A DNA stretch of 64,000 bases, taken from assembly GCA_037042915.1 (NCBI GenBank), contig CM073199.1:2852001-2916000 (forward strand), in the 5' to 3' direction. The DNA comes from Auricularia sp. M13 (taxonomy: Eukaryota; Basidiomycota; Agaricomycetes; Auriculariales; Auriculariaceae). This document shows, piece by piece, positions 38,181 to 49,639 of this stretch. Position numbers and translations under genes: made by a program. The notes beneath the pieces are model-generated. The model searched no databases. It was not told the DNA's origin and saw only the letters and a list, made by a program, of their open reading frames with translations. Position 1 is the first letter of the stretch. Each line of letters starts with the position of its first letter.

Positions 38181-41100
38181 AATTCACTAGACACCACTCC
38201 AGTCTGCTGCGGAGACCCCAGACAATGTCTGGAATTGCTGATGCTTTCTCGCACCATCGATGGCAGACGATCTGCCTAGCGAGCGTGGCCTGACCGCTTA
38301 GCATTACAATGTGTTTTCTCACCGTCAGGGGTCATCTGAATTCACTAGACACCACTCCGGTCTGCTGCGGAGGCCCCAGGCAATGTCTGGAATTGCTGCT
38401 GCTTTCTCGCACCATCAAAGGCAGACGATCTGCCCAGCGAGCGTGACCTGACCATGTCGCATTACAGTGTGTTTCCTCACTGTCAGGGGTCATCTGAATT
38501 CACTAGACACAACTCCAGTCTGCAGCGGAGACCCCAGACAATGTCTGGAATTGCTGTTGCTTTCTCGCACCATCGACGGCAGACGATCTGCCTAGCGAGC
38601 GTGGCCTGACCATATCACATTACAATGTGTTTTCTCACCGTCAGGGATCATCTGAATTCACTAGACACCACTCCAGTCTGCAGCGGAGACCCCAGACAAT
38701 GTCTGGAATTGCTGTTGCTTTCTCGCACCATCGACGGCAGACGATCTGCCTAGCGAGTGTGGCCTGACCTCTTAGCATTGCAATGTGTTTTCTCACCGTC
38801 AGGGAACATCTGAATTCACTAGACACCACTCCGGTCTGCTGCGGAGGCCCCAGGCAATGTCTGGAATTGCTGCTGCTTTCTCGCACCATCAAAGGCAGAC
38901 GATCTGCCCAGCGAGCGTGACCTGACCATGTCGCATTACAGTGTGTTTCCTCACTGTCAGGGGTCATCTGAATTCACTAGACACAACTCCAGTCTGCAGC
39001 GGAGACCCCAGACAATGTCTGGAATTGCTGTTGCTTTCTCGCACCATCGACGGCAGACGATCTGCCTAGCGAGCGTGGCCTGACCATATCACATTACAAT
39101 GTGTTTTCTCACCGTCAGGGATCATCTGAATTCACTAGACACCACTCCAGTCTGCAGCGGAGACCCCAGACAATGTCTGGAATTGCTGTTGCTTTCTCGC
39201 ACCATCGACGGCAGACGATCTGCCTAGCGAGTGTGGCCTGACCTCTTAGCATTGCAATGTGTTTTCTCACCGTCAGGGAACATCTGAATTCACTAGACAC
39301 CACTCCGGTCTGCTGCGGAGGCCCCAGGCAATGTCTGGAATTGCTGCTACTTTCTCGCACCATCAAAGGCAGACGATCTGCCCAGCGAGCGTGGCCTGAC
39401 CATATCACATTACAATGTGTTTTCTCACCGTCAGGGGTCATCTGAATTCACTAGAGACCACTCCAGTCTGCTGCGGAGACCCCAGGCAATGTCTGGAATT
39501 GCTGTTGCTTTCTCGCACCATCAAAGGCAGACGATCTGCCTAGCGAGCGTGGCCTGACCTCTTAGCATTGCAATGTGTTTTCTCACCGTCAGGGGTCATC
39601 TGAATTCACTAGACACCACTCCGGTCTGCTGCGGAGGCCCCAGGCAATGTCTGGAATTGCTGCTGCTTTTCGCACCATCAAAGGCAGACGATCTGCCCAG
39701 CGAGCGTGGCCTGACCATGTCGCATTACAGTGTGTTTCCTCACTGTCAGGGGTCATCTGAATTCACTAGACACAACTCCAGTCTGCAGCGGAGACCCCAG
39801 ACAATGTCTGGAATTGCTGTTGCTTTCTCGCACCATCGACGGCAGACGATCTGCCTAGCGAGCGTGGCCTGACCTCTTAGCATTACAGTGTGTTTCCTCA
39901 CCGTCAGGGGTCATCTGAATTCACTAGACACCACTCCGGTCTGCTGCGGAGGCCCCAGGCAATGTCTGGAATTGCTGCTGCTTTCTCGCACCATCAAAGG
40001 CAGACGATCTGCCCAGCGAGCGTGGCCTGACCATGTCGCATTACAGTGTGTTTCCTCACTGTCAGGGGTCATCTGAATTCACTAGACACAACTCCAGTCT
40101 GCAGCGGAGACCCCAGACAATGTCTGGAATTGCTGTTGCTTTCTCGCACCATCGACGGCAGACGATCTGCCTAGCGAGCGTGGCCTGACCTCTTAGCATT
40201 ACAGTGTGTTTCCTCACCGTCAGGGGTCATCCGAATTCACTAGACACCACTCCGGTCTGCTGCGGAGGCCCCAGGCAATGTCTGGAATTGCTGCTGCTTT
40301 CTCGCAGCATCGACGGCAGACGATCTGCCTAGCGAGCGTTGCCTGACCTCTTAGCATTGCAATGTGTTTTCTCACCGTCAGGGAACATCTGAATTCACTA
40401 GACACCACTCCGGTCTGCTGCGGAGGCCCCAGGCAATGTCTGGAATTGCTGCTGCTTTCTCGCACCATCAAAGGCAGACGATCTGCCCAGCGAGCGTGGC
40501 CTGACCATGTCGCATTACAGTGTGTTTCCTCACTGTCAGGGGTCATCTGAATTCACTAGACACAACTCCAGTCTGCTGCGGAGACCCCAGGCAATGTCTG
40601 GAATTGCTGATGCTTTCTCGCACCATCGACGGCAGACGATCTGCCTAGCGAGCGTGGCCTGACCTCTTAGCATTGCAATGTGTTTTCTCACCGTCAGGGA
40701 ACATCTGAATTCACTAGACACCACTCCGGTCTGCTGCGGAGGCCCCAGGCAATGTCTGGAATTGCTGCTGCTTTCTCGCACCATCAAAGGCAGACGATCT
40801 GCCCAGCGAGCGTGGCCTGACCATGTCGCATTACAGTGTGTTTCCTCACTGTCAGGGGTCATCTGAATTCACTAGACACAACTCCAGTCTGCTGCGGAGA
40901 CCCCAGGCAATGTCTGGAATTGCTGATGCTTTCTCGCACCATCGACGGCAGACGATCTGCCTAGCGAGCGTGGCCTGACCTCTTAGCATTGCAATGTGTT
41001 TTCTCACCGTCAGGGAACATCTGAATTCACTAGACACCACTCCAGTCTGCTGCGGAGACCCCAGGCAATGTCTGGAATTGCTGATGCTTTCTCGCACCAT

Positions 41101-44014
41101 CGATGGCAGACGATCTGCCTAGCGAGCGTGGCCTGACCGCTTAGCATTACAATGTGTTTTCTCACCGTCAGGGGTCATCTGAATTCACTAGACACCACTC
41201 CGGTCTGCTGCGGAGGCCCCAGGCAATGTCTGGAATTGCTGCTGCTTTCTCGCACCATCAAAGGCAGACGATCTGCCCAGCGAGCGTGGCCTGACCATGT
41301 CGCATTACAGTGTGTTTCCTCACTGTCAGGGGTCATCTGAATTCACTAGACACCACTCCGGTCTGCTGCGGAGGCCCCAGGCAATGTCTGGAATTGCTGC
41401 TGCTTTCTCGCAGCATCGACGGCAGACGATCTGCCTAGCGAGCGTGGCCTGACCGCTTAGCATTACAATGTGTTTTCTCACCGTCAGGGGTCATCTGAAT
41501 TCACTAGACACCACTCCGGTCTGCTGCGGAGGCCCCAGGCAATGTCTGGAATTGCTGCTGCTTTCTCGCACCATCAAAGGCAGACGATCTGCCTAGCGAG
41601 CGTGGCCTGACCGCTTAGCATTACAATGTGTTTGCTCACCGTCAGGGAACATCTGAATTCACTAGACACCACTCCGGTCTGCTGCGGAGACCCCAGGCAA
41701 TGTCTGGAATTGCTGATGCTTTCTCGCACCATCAAAGGCAGACGATCTGCCCAGCGAGCGTGGCCTGACCATGTCGCATTACAGTGTGTTTCCTCACTGT
41801 CAGGGGTCATCTGAATTCACTAGACACAACTCCAGTCTGCAGCGGAGGCCCCAGGCAATGTCTGGAATTGCTGATGCTTTCTCGCACCATCGATGGCAGA
41901 CGATCTGCCTAGCGAGCGTGGCCTGACTGCTGTGCATTACAGTGTGTTTTCTCGCCTTCAGGGGTCATCTGAATTCACTAGACACCACTCCAGTCTGCTG
42001 CGGAGACCCCAGGCAATGTCTGGAATTGCTGTTGCTTTCTCGCACCATCGACGGCAGACGATCTGCCCAGCGAGCGTGGCCTGACCATGTCGCATTACAA
42101 TGTGTTTTCTCACCGTCAGGGATCATCTGAATTCACTAGACACCACTCCAGTCTGCAGCGGAGACCCCAGGCAATGTGTGGAATTGCTGTTGCTTTCTCG
42201 CACCATCGACGGCAGACGATCTGCCTAGCGAGCGTGGCCTGACCTCTTAGCATTGCAATGTGTTTTCTCACCGTCAGGGAACATCTGAATTCACTAGACA
42301 CCACTCCGGTCTGCTGCGGAGGCCCCAGGCAATGTCTGGAATTGCTGCTACTTTCTCGCAGCATCGACGGCAGACGATCTGCCTAGCGAGCGTGGCCTTA
42401 CCTCTTAGCATTGCAATGTGTTTTCTCACCGTCAGGGAACATCTGAATTCACTAGACACCACTCCAGTCTGCTGCAGAGACCCCAGGAAATGTCTGGAAT
42501 TGCTGATGCTTTCTCGCAGCATCGACGGCAGACGATCTGCCCAGCGAGCGTGGCCTGACCATGTCGCATTACAGTGTGTTTCCTCACTGTCAGGGGTCAT
42601 CTGAATTCACTAGACACAACTCCAGTCTGCAGCGGAGGCCCCAGGCAATGTCTGGAATTGCTGATGCTTTCTCGCACCATCGATGGCAGACGATCTGCCT
42701 AGCGAGCGTGGCCTGACCTCTTAGCATTGCAATGTGTTTTCTCACCGTCAGGGAACATCTGAATTCACTAGACACCACTCCAGTCTGCAGCGGAGACCCC
42801 AGGCAATGTGTGGAATTGCTGTTGCTTTCTCGCACCATCGACGGCAGACGATCTGCCTAGCGAGCGTGGCCTGACCGCTTAGCATTACAATGTGTTTTCT
42901 CACCGTCAGGGGTCATCTGAATTCACTAGACACCACTCCGGTCTGCTGCGGAGGCCCCAGGCAATGTCTGGAATTGCTGCTACTTTCTCGCACCATCAAA
43001 GGCAGACGATCTGCCCAGCGAGCGTGACCTGACCATGTCGCATTACAGTGTGTTTCCTCACTGTCAGGGGTCATCTGAATTCACTAGACACAACTCCAGT
43101 CTGCAGCGGAGGCCCCAGGCAATGTCTGGAATTGCTGATGCTTTCTCGCACCATCGATGGCAGACGATCTGCCTAGCGAGCGTGGCCTGACCTCTTAGCA
43201 TTGCAATGTGTTTTCTCACCGTCAGGGAACATCTGAATTCACTAGACACAACTCCAGTCTGCAGCGGAGGCCCCAGGCAATGTCTGGAATTGCTGCTGCT
43301 TTCTCGCAGCATCGACGGCAGACGATCTGCCTAGCGAGCGTGGCCTTACCTCTTAGCATTGCAATGTGTTTTCTCACCGTCAGGGAACATCTGAATTCAC
43401 TAGACACCACTCCAGTCTGCTGCAGAGACCCCAGGCAATGTCTGGAATTGCTGATGCTTTCTCGCACCATCGACGGCAGACGATCTGCCCAGCGAGCGTG
43501 GCCTGACCTCTTAGCATTGCAATGTGTTTTCTCACCGTCAGGGGTCATCTGAATTCACTAGACACCACTCCAGTCTGCTGCGGAGACCCCAGGAAATGTC
43601 TGGAATTGCTGATGCTTTCTCGCACCATCGATGGCAGACGATCTGCCTAGCGAGCGTGGCCTGACTGCTGTGCATTACAGTGTGTTTTCTCGCCTTCAGG
43701 GGTCATCTGAATTCACTAGACACCACTCCAGTCTGCTGCGGAGACCGCAGATAATGTCTGGAATTGCTGTTGCTTTCTCGCACCATCAAAGGCAGACGAT
43801 CTGCCCAGCGAGCGTGGCCTGACCATGTCGCATTACAGTGTGTTTCCTCACCATCTGGGGTCATCTGAATTCACTAGACACCACCCCGGTCTGCAGCGGA
43901 GACCCCAGACAATGTCTGGAATTGCTACTGCTTTCTCGCACCATGGATGGCAGACGATCTGCCCGGCGAGCGCGGCCTGACCCCCGTGCATTACAGTGTG
44001 ATTTCTCAGTGTCA

Positions 44015-44462
44015 TTCGGAACCGAAGCCCTTGCATTTGGGTGCATCTTCAGGCTACTGTGCAGACAGACCGCTGTCGACTGATGTGCGTTGATCCCCTT
44101 GACGAGGTGTCAATGCCCTTGAAATGCTCATCGAAACCTCGTTTTGGTTACCTGCATCTCCGTGTACGTACTGCTTGCTCAAACGCCGTACCAGTCTGAA
44201 GTAACCTGCATTGCGGGTAATAACGCATCAATGTATACTCTAATGCCCCAAAGTGCTTCATATACTACAATAGTAGTACTCGCATTTGCCGAGTAAATGA
44301 GTTGCTTCTCGGTGCACCAATGTGCCAGACAGCCGTCTGCATCGCAACGAAGTCTCGCTCGAAAAAATGTTCATATTATGTTTCCAATGGGTTTGTATAG
44401 CATACGGAATGTGAAACACAAAGTATCTTTAGCTGGAGAATAGGATGGGTTCCGGCTCTACC
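44015..44462. other. satellite edge to MITE, no gene seen
   Basis: AT-richer unique sequence with no convincing ORF, RNA gene or repeat on either strand. Confidence 0.6.
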
Positions 44463-44745
44463 AGGCCCCCGGAAAGCTCCGATAAAGGTCCGATCCGCTA
44501 GGCCCACACATCAGAGGCGATTTTGAGGGCACTTTTTTCAGAACCGCTGGCCTGGCAGGAATTGTTTTACTGTAGCTGTATGTGAAATGAATGGATCATG
44601 ACATTCCTGCACTTTAGAGGCAAAAGCTCAAAAACTGGCTGAGATATGCAATCACACCTTCCTTATAAGGCACTTTCCGGCGGAGATTAGGCCCACATAT
44701 CGGCCGATTTTGGGATCGGACCTCAGATGGACCTTTCCGGGGCCT
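44463..44745. mobile_element. 283-bp MITE with 8-bp TSD
   Basis: The octamer GCTCTACC occurs at 44455-44462 and at 44746-44753. Between them the ends are inverted repeats: AGGCCCCCGGAAAG from the left and AGGCCCCGGAAAGG from the right, and both reach GGTCCGATCC about 30 bp in. No ORF. Size, TIR and 8-bp TSD fit a non-autonomous hAT-type MITE. Its TIR is unrelated to those of the element in the retrotransposon and of the giant palindrome. Confidence 0.75.
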
Positions 44746-44753
44746 GCTCTACC

Positions 44754-45322
44754 GGATTGCTCCAGGCCCCTCTCGGTGCGCGCATATGTCCGGCCAAACA
44801 TTGGCAATCACGAGGAACGAATGTCTGCCTGGCCGCGCGCACCGTACGAGGGCCTGATCATCCAGGCTAGTGCATGGCGGTCCGCCGCTTGGCAGCCACG
44901 ACGGCTGCGACGGCCCCGAGCTCGGCTTGTGTGGAGAAGCGACTGGGCTCGGGCTGATGCCGGCTTGCCGCATCAGGCGACACCGGCGGCCCCGCCTGAT
45001 GATTCTCCAACTTCAAGAGGTCGTCCCGTCACATCAAAGTCCATGGAGCAGCAGTTCTCGGAGTTCCGCGAAGTGACATCCGGGTGAACATCACACAAGT
45101 CTGTCGACGTCGCGGGAACCAACACTCTGGTTTGACAGTACAGACAATCGGGTATCCCATTCAAATGCCCGACAAGTCGGCTTAGCCTGTGGTAATAAGT
45201 ACCGGCGAGCCTGGTTTGATATTGCGTGCGGGACGCGGTCGATCCCCGCGCGTGTTCGCAGTCTCCATGCTCTGGATGAGGACGAGGAGGACTGGTCGCA
45301 CGTCGATGACTGGGACATCGAG
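44754..45322. other. 5' region of kinase-like fragment, unresolved
   Basis: An ORF in the frame of the following kinase-like CDS is open from 45077 without a stop, but has no good ATG before 45323 and no glycine-rich loop. Another frame is open for 44710-45087 and could hold an upstream exon. The exon structure here could not be settled. Confidence 0.4.
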
Positions 45323-46075
45323 ATGTTCCGCTGGGACCGCTTGACGAGGATGCGACAGAGAGAGGAGCAGGCATATCGACGCCTGCGGCCGCTCTGGGGC
45401 CAGGGGATTCCGACTTTCTACGGCACGGTCGAACTGGAACTTGAACGTGAACTCGGGCGCTCATCTGAGGCCCACGCCTCGATCAAATCCGTCTTTGGCA
45501 TCGTGCTTGAGTATCTCGAAGGCGAGAGCCTCGACCTGCTTCCCGATTCTGATCAGAGCGTCGCTCCCACCGAGCAGGATCAAGCTCGCGGGCACAACGC
45601 ACTGAACATTCTGCGACGCGCGCACGCTCTGGGCGTCGCGCATCGCGACGTGGTCTGGCAGAACGTCCTGAGACGCCCGGACGGCGAATATGCGCTCATC
45701 GACTGGGGCTTCGCGCTCGTGCGCGCCGCAGGGGACTCCGACGCCGAGTGGCTGGCCAAGCTCGCGGAGTGCCACGACCTCTTCCGCCTGCGCAACGTGC
45801 TGTGTCAGAAGGGCTACTATGACCCCAGCCCCGTCGACATCGACGTGCCCGATAGGAGACTCGGTTTCATGCAGGTCAATAATTCAGCAACGGACGTGAA
45901 GTGCCCGCGCCGACGAGAAGCTTGGTTCGAACGTGTTCCGTATCCCGCCCCTGGTTGGAAGGAAGTTCGCCTTCCCGGGGACAAAGGTGAATATACCTGG
46001 GAGTACCGGAAGTATCGTGTACGGCCAGGTGTCCGACAGTGCGACATGCACAATGGTAAATATGTACGTATGTGA
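45323..46075 (+). CDS. protein-kinase-like domain, N-lobe apparently missing
   Basis: The 250-residue ORF carries the later part of a eukaryotic protein kinase fold: an alpha-C-like REEQAYRRL, a hinge-like GIVLEYLEGESL, a catalytic loop AHRDVVWQN (HRD followed by the metal-binding Asn at the right spacing) and ALIDWGFA in place of DFG. HRD and Asp remain, so it could be active if completed. The nucleotide-binding loop and VAIK lysine are not seen in the ORF or its in-frame extension to 45077. It resembles the expanded kinase-like families of basidiomycetes. The residues after about 160 do not look like a kinase C-lobe; GEYTWEYRKYR near 45985-46017 recalls the start of some DUF6535 proteins, so the last part may belong to the next gene. 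Start and end are provisional. Confidence 0.5.
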   Translation: MFRWDRLTRMRQREEQAYRRLRPLWGQGIPTFYGTVELELERELGRSSEAHASIKSVFGIVLEYLEGESLDLLPDSDQSVAPTEQDQARGHNALNILRRAHALGVAHRDVVWQNVLRRPDGEYALIDWGFALVRAAGDSDAEWLAKLAECHDLFRLRNVLCQKGYYDPSPVDIDVPDRRLGFMQVNNSATDVKCPRRREAWFERVPYPAPGWKEVRLPGDKGEYTWEYRKYRVRPGVRQCDMHNGKYVRM

Positions 46076-46565
46076 TCTGAGTGTTTTACTACGTCGTCTG
46101 CGCTCACCAAAGAACAGTTATGATGCTGACGGCGGTATAGCGCGCCACAGGTCCGGTTCCTACGGACAACTGAAGTCGATAGAGACCGTAACAGAGGTTG
46201 GTCAACAGAGTTTTTGGTGCAGATATCTTTTGCCTGTCTTGGCCCTCGACGTCGCGCTCGTGGCACCGCAGGCGCCCAGAGTCGCGCAGAGAGAGCGCGA
46301 CGTGACTGGACATCCCAGCTGCCGCGCGCTGATGCGATTCCCTGAACCATTCCAATCGGGTTCTGTACGGATGTCTGTCCGTGCTGCCGTGACGCGACAA
46401 CATGAGGCAGAGGCGTGTGTATGATGCTGTTTATCCCGCCTTTCATCCTCTTCTCTACCTTCCTATGGTCAGTGCATGCATTTTCATTGACCTACTGCTT
46501 AATGTTACGCCCAGGACTACTATCAGGGAGAGGTTTCTGTTCCAGCCAAGGAGTACAAGCTCCCG
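46076..46565. other. between kinase-like ORF and DUF6535 gene
   Basis: No clear complete gene. An acceptor-like CCCAG just before about 46515 opens a short in-frame stretch (YYQGEVSVPAKEYKLP) leading into the ATG at 46566, so the DUF6535 gene may have an upstream exon in this region or further left. Confidence 0.4.
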
Positions 46566-49162
46566 ATGGGCGAACTTGATACCGACTTCAAGAAAGAGTT
46601 CCCACCGGACCCGCACCTCGGTCACGAACTCGATGACGGGGCACGCGTTTGGAAAGTGTACCGCAAGGAGGCGACCGCCTACGATAACGACATGCTCGAC
46701 GGCTGGAGCGGCACGCTGGACATTCTCCTCATTTTCGTAAGTACTGAAACTACTGGCAGCTCGGAGAGTTGAGCACTGAGACTCCTTAGGCTGGTCTCTT
46801 CTCGGCGGTTGTCACCGCCTTCGTAATCGAGAGCTATGCGCTGCTCCAGCCCGACAACACCGCGTACATGGCAGCTGCGCTGTACATCATCGCGTCGGCG
46901 AACAACGCTTCTGCTAGCTTGGTGCTGCCACCACCGCCCTCGCTGGAGCTTTCCCCATCCCGTTCATCACGTTGGATCAATGGACTTTGGTTCACCAGTC
47001 TCTTGCTCTCGATCACCGTGGCGTTCCTCTGCATTCTCATCAAGCAGTGGATCCGCGAGTACAAGTCCCGTAACACCGCGTCCGCTCAGAGCCCGAGACA
47101 CTGGGCCCGCCGCCGGGAGATATTCTTCAAGGCGCTCAAGGACTGGCCTATCGGAGAACTGGTCTCCGTTCTCCCCGTTCTCCTCCACCTCTCGCTGTTC
47201 CTTTTTTTTGCAGGCATCATCGCGTTGCTGTGGCCTCTGGATAGGGCCATTGGCATCTGGATTGTCGTCCTTGCCCTGATTTTGGCTGTGTTCTATGCTG
47301 GCTGCACGCTGATTCCCGTGTGGATACCTGAGTGCCCAACATCGACTCCACTCGCGCACATGGTACGCAAGCAGCTAATCCCTGTGGCGCTGCTCGTTCT
47401 TCGCACCTACGCTCGCGCACTTCCGCGACTACAGCAGTACGGATCTGGTGCGCTGGATATCCTGTCACGACTAGTGCCGCGTCTCGGGTCGCTGAATGCT
47501 ACCATTGCTCCGTCCCGTCTGAGCGCAGAGAGCATCGCTATGTCCCGCCTAAGCACGCGCTTAGACGGCTTGCATACCGTTTCGTCTTCCCGGCGACCTC
47601 GAGCTTCTCGCCTACAATCTATCATCGGCACGCTCGAGGCCCAGAGATCGGCGGACACCTACTTTTCTCGATGGTCAAAAAGCAACAGTGATGCTCTTGA
47701 CGCGGCGGCCCTGCAGTGGGCAATCCTCGAAATATCGGATAGTGATTCCGTCGCTGTTGGGCTGCAAGCCCTGGGCGCCCTCCCGTTGGACTCAGCTCTC
47801 GCGTGCCTGCTGCGGCAGGAACCCCGATTGCGCACATTCACTGCTGATACTGCTCTTACGAGGACATCTGGTATGTATAATGCTGCAGAGGCTCTCCGTG
47901 TCGTACGCAGTCTGTTATGCATGCAAGGCGCAGAATATAAAAACGACACTCGCCTTCGCCGTGATATCGCTTCTCTGGACGATAACGTGCTCTCCAAAGC
48001 CGACTATCCAGACGCCACTCTCGCGCACGCGTTCTTCAATTGGGGAATATTCTATGTGGCCGAGAATGCTACGGCGTGGCGCACGGCCTCGCCTACGTTG
48101 ACATCGACTGCCATGCTTCTCATGCAAATGGCAGACTCAGAAGATCTAATCATCCCCCTTCTGCTGTGTTGCGACTTAAAGCAGTTGCTCGATGTCGATT
48201 GGCTTTACATCATACACAATCTCTCCCTGTTTCTTGCTATTTCGCAGTTCGCTGGTGGCCGCCACTTTGGCCTGAGATCTAAGGAGATCTCAGTCGCGGA
48301 GCTTGTAGCCACGGCTGTCTTCAAGCGCGACAGTCTCACGGATCTCCCGACAGCCGCGGCGGACATCATCGGTCGCCTTCTACTGCAGATTCCCCACACT
48401 GACCACGCTCTCATCGCACAATGTCCCTCCCTACTGGAGTGCATGGCCGATGGGCGGTTCTTCTCTCCAGAAATCGACGTGGAAAAGCTTGTCGAAGTTC
48501 TTCGCATCATCGGAATGTGTTTGCCTAAGGATCAGCCTAGGCAGCTGTGGCACGCGGTAGCGCATGCCATCCACAAATTACTTCCCACCGTGACCAATCC
48601 CTGGATGGTCTACAGCCATACACATCACTTTTGCGAGAATGCGTTACATGCAGCGCTGGCAGCACCTCTCCAGGAACGAGATTCGAGACTGAGCGAATCA
48701 TTGGATCTCATCCTATACCCCATGAATATTCCTGATATCAACCGGTCCATTTGGTCGATGCTCAGCATTGAGGATTCGTCGCGCACCTGCGGGATTCCCT
48801 GGCTCAGACTCGCCGACACTCTTTCAAATGCTCTTTGTGCCCAAGAGCTTAACGATTCGCACAATGCTGCTTACTTTGCGGAGTGTAACGGCGCCAACTT
48901 CCTGGCGGCAACATCGAGCTTATACAGCACGAACGAGTCACGGGAGGTGCCCGTGCGTGTCATTCAGCACAATGTCGAATTACGGTCTCGGTGGTGGCAG
49001 GACATCCTCGATTCTCAGCTTGAGAACAACGCCTACACAGAGATAATACGGGCGTTGGACAAGGAGTTTAGGCGTGCGCCCGTATGCAATAACATATGGT
49101 GTGCTGTCCGTCGGCTGCATGTTCCTCAAAGTTCGGTCGAACTTCAAGTTGGCAGCACCTGA
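46566..49162 (+). CDS. DUF6535 domain membrane protein
   Basis: Two exons, 46566-46736 and 46790-49162, give 847 residues. The 53-bp intron (GTAAGT...CTTAG) splits IF/AGLFSAVVTAF in phase 0. The N-terminal 200 residues show the DUF6535 pattern known from mushroom-forming fungi: ARVWKVYRKEA, YDNDMLDGWSGTLDILLIF, AGLFSAVVTAFVIES, then WINGLWFTSLLLSITVAFL and KQWIREY. Four hydrophobic segments are visible: one spanning the splice junction, one after WINGLWF, one at SVLPVLLHLSLFLFFAGIIALLW and one at IGIWIVVLALILAVFYAG. The remaining ~600 residues look helical and soluble and match nothing recognised. Function of the family is unknown. The first exon may extend upstream. Confidence 0.88.
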
Positions 49163-49639
49163 TATATATCCCCCACGATTTACTGCTGCTATGAATGTAT
49201 ATAACATACTGTGAAATATGCATAATTAGCGCTCTCTATTGCCGATTCGGGCGGGATGACTGGGTGACCAAGTTGACCGACGTGGCGCGCGAGTGACTCG
49301 TTGATAATGACGCAGAAAATATCCACTGAAATATTTTCAGGCCTGCGAACGCAGGAGAAAAAAGCGCTGGGAGAGACAAAGTATTCGGGCAGAGGCGTAG
49401 ACGTCGTTGAGGAAGGGTTTCAGTATGCACGCGTCGAGCGGAGGGGACAAGAAGAACAAGGGAGGGAAACCCGGACAGTTCCGAAATCCTTCTGCCCGCG
49501 TCCTGGAAGTTCAGCATGAGAGAAATATGTATGGGCTAAAGGCGCATGAATACGGAGTGCATAATGTTCATTGCAGATCGTACAAGTACAAGTATCATAC
49601 ACAATAACGTACGTACACAGAGCGGCGGAAACATGACGG
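49163..49639. other. convergent intergenic region
   Basis: Lies between the 3' ends of two convergent genes. Only short ORFs; nothing recognised. Confidence 0.6.

Larger units (their letters stand above)
29839..44014. repeat. 158-bp satellite array, right block (about 90 copies)
   Basis: Continuation of the same satellite in the same orientation, resuming in the unit interrupted by the palindrome. Periodicity is strict apart from rare small deletions (for example at about 33510, 34297 and 39668). The last unit is diverged and the similarity fades out between about 43980 and 44014 (last recognisable GCATTACAGTGTG), giving the array edge. Subfamily order is more regular than in the left block, with dimer and pentamer higher-order periods. 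No gene is seen inside. Confidence 0.97.

Noticed and set aside
6670-44014. CRISPR-like array
   Set aside because: Units are contiguous with no unique spacers, are 158 bp long, and lie in a eukaryotic genome without cas genes.
6712-44083. Dozens of 62-65-residue plus-strand ORFs and 78-114-residue minus-strand ORFs in the array
   Set aside because: They recur with the 158-bp satellite period, shift frame each unit because 158 is not a multiple of three, and end at fixed stops in the repeat. They are periodicity artefacts, not a gene family.
44463-44745. The AGGCCCC inverted repeat as a transcription terminator
   Set aside because: The arms are 280 bp apart, and the precise flanking octamer duplication identifies a transposed element.
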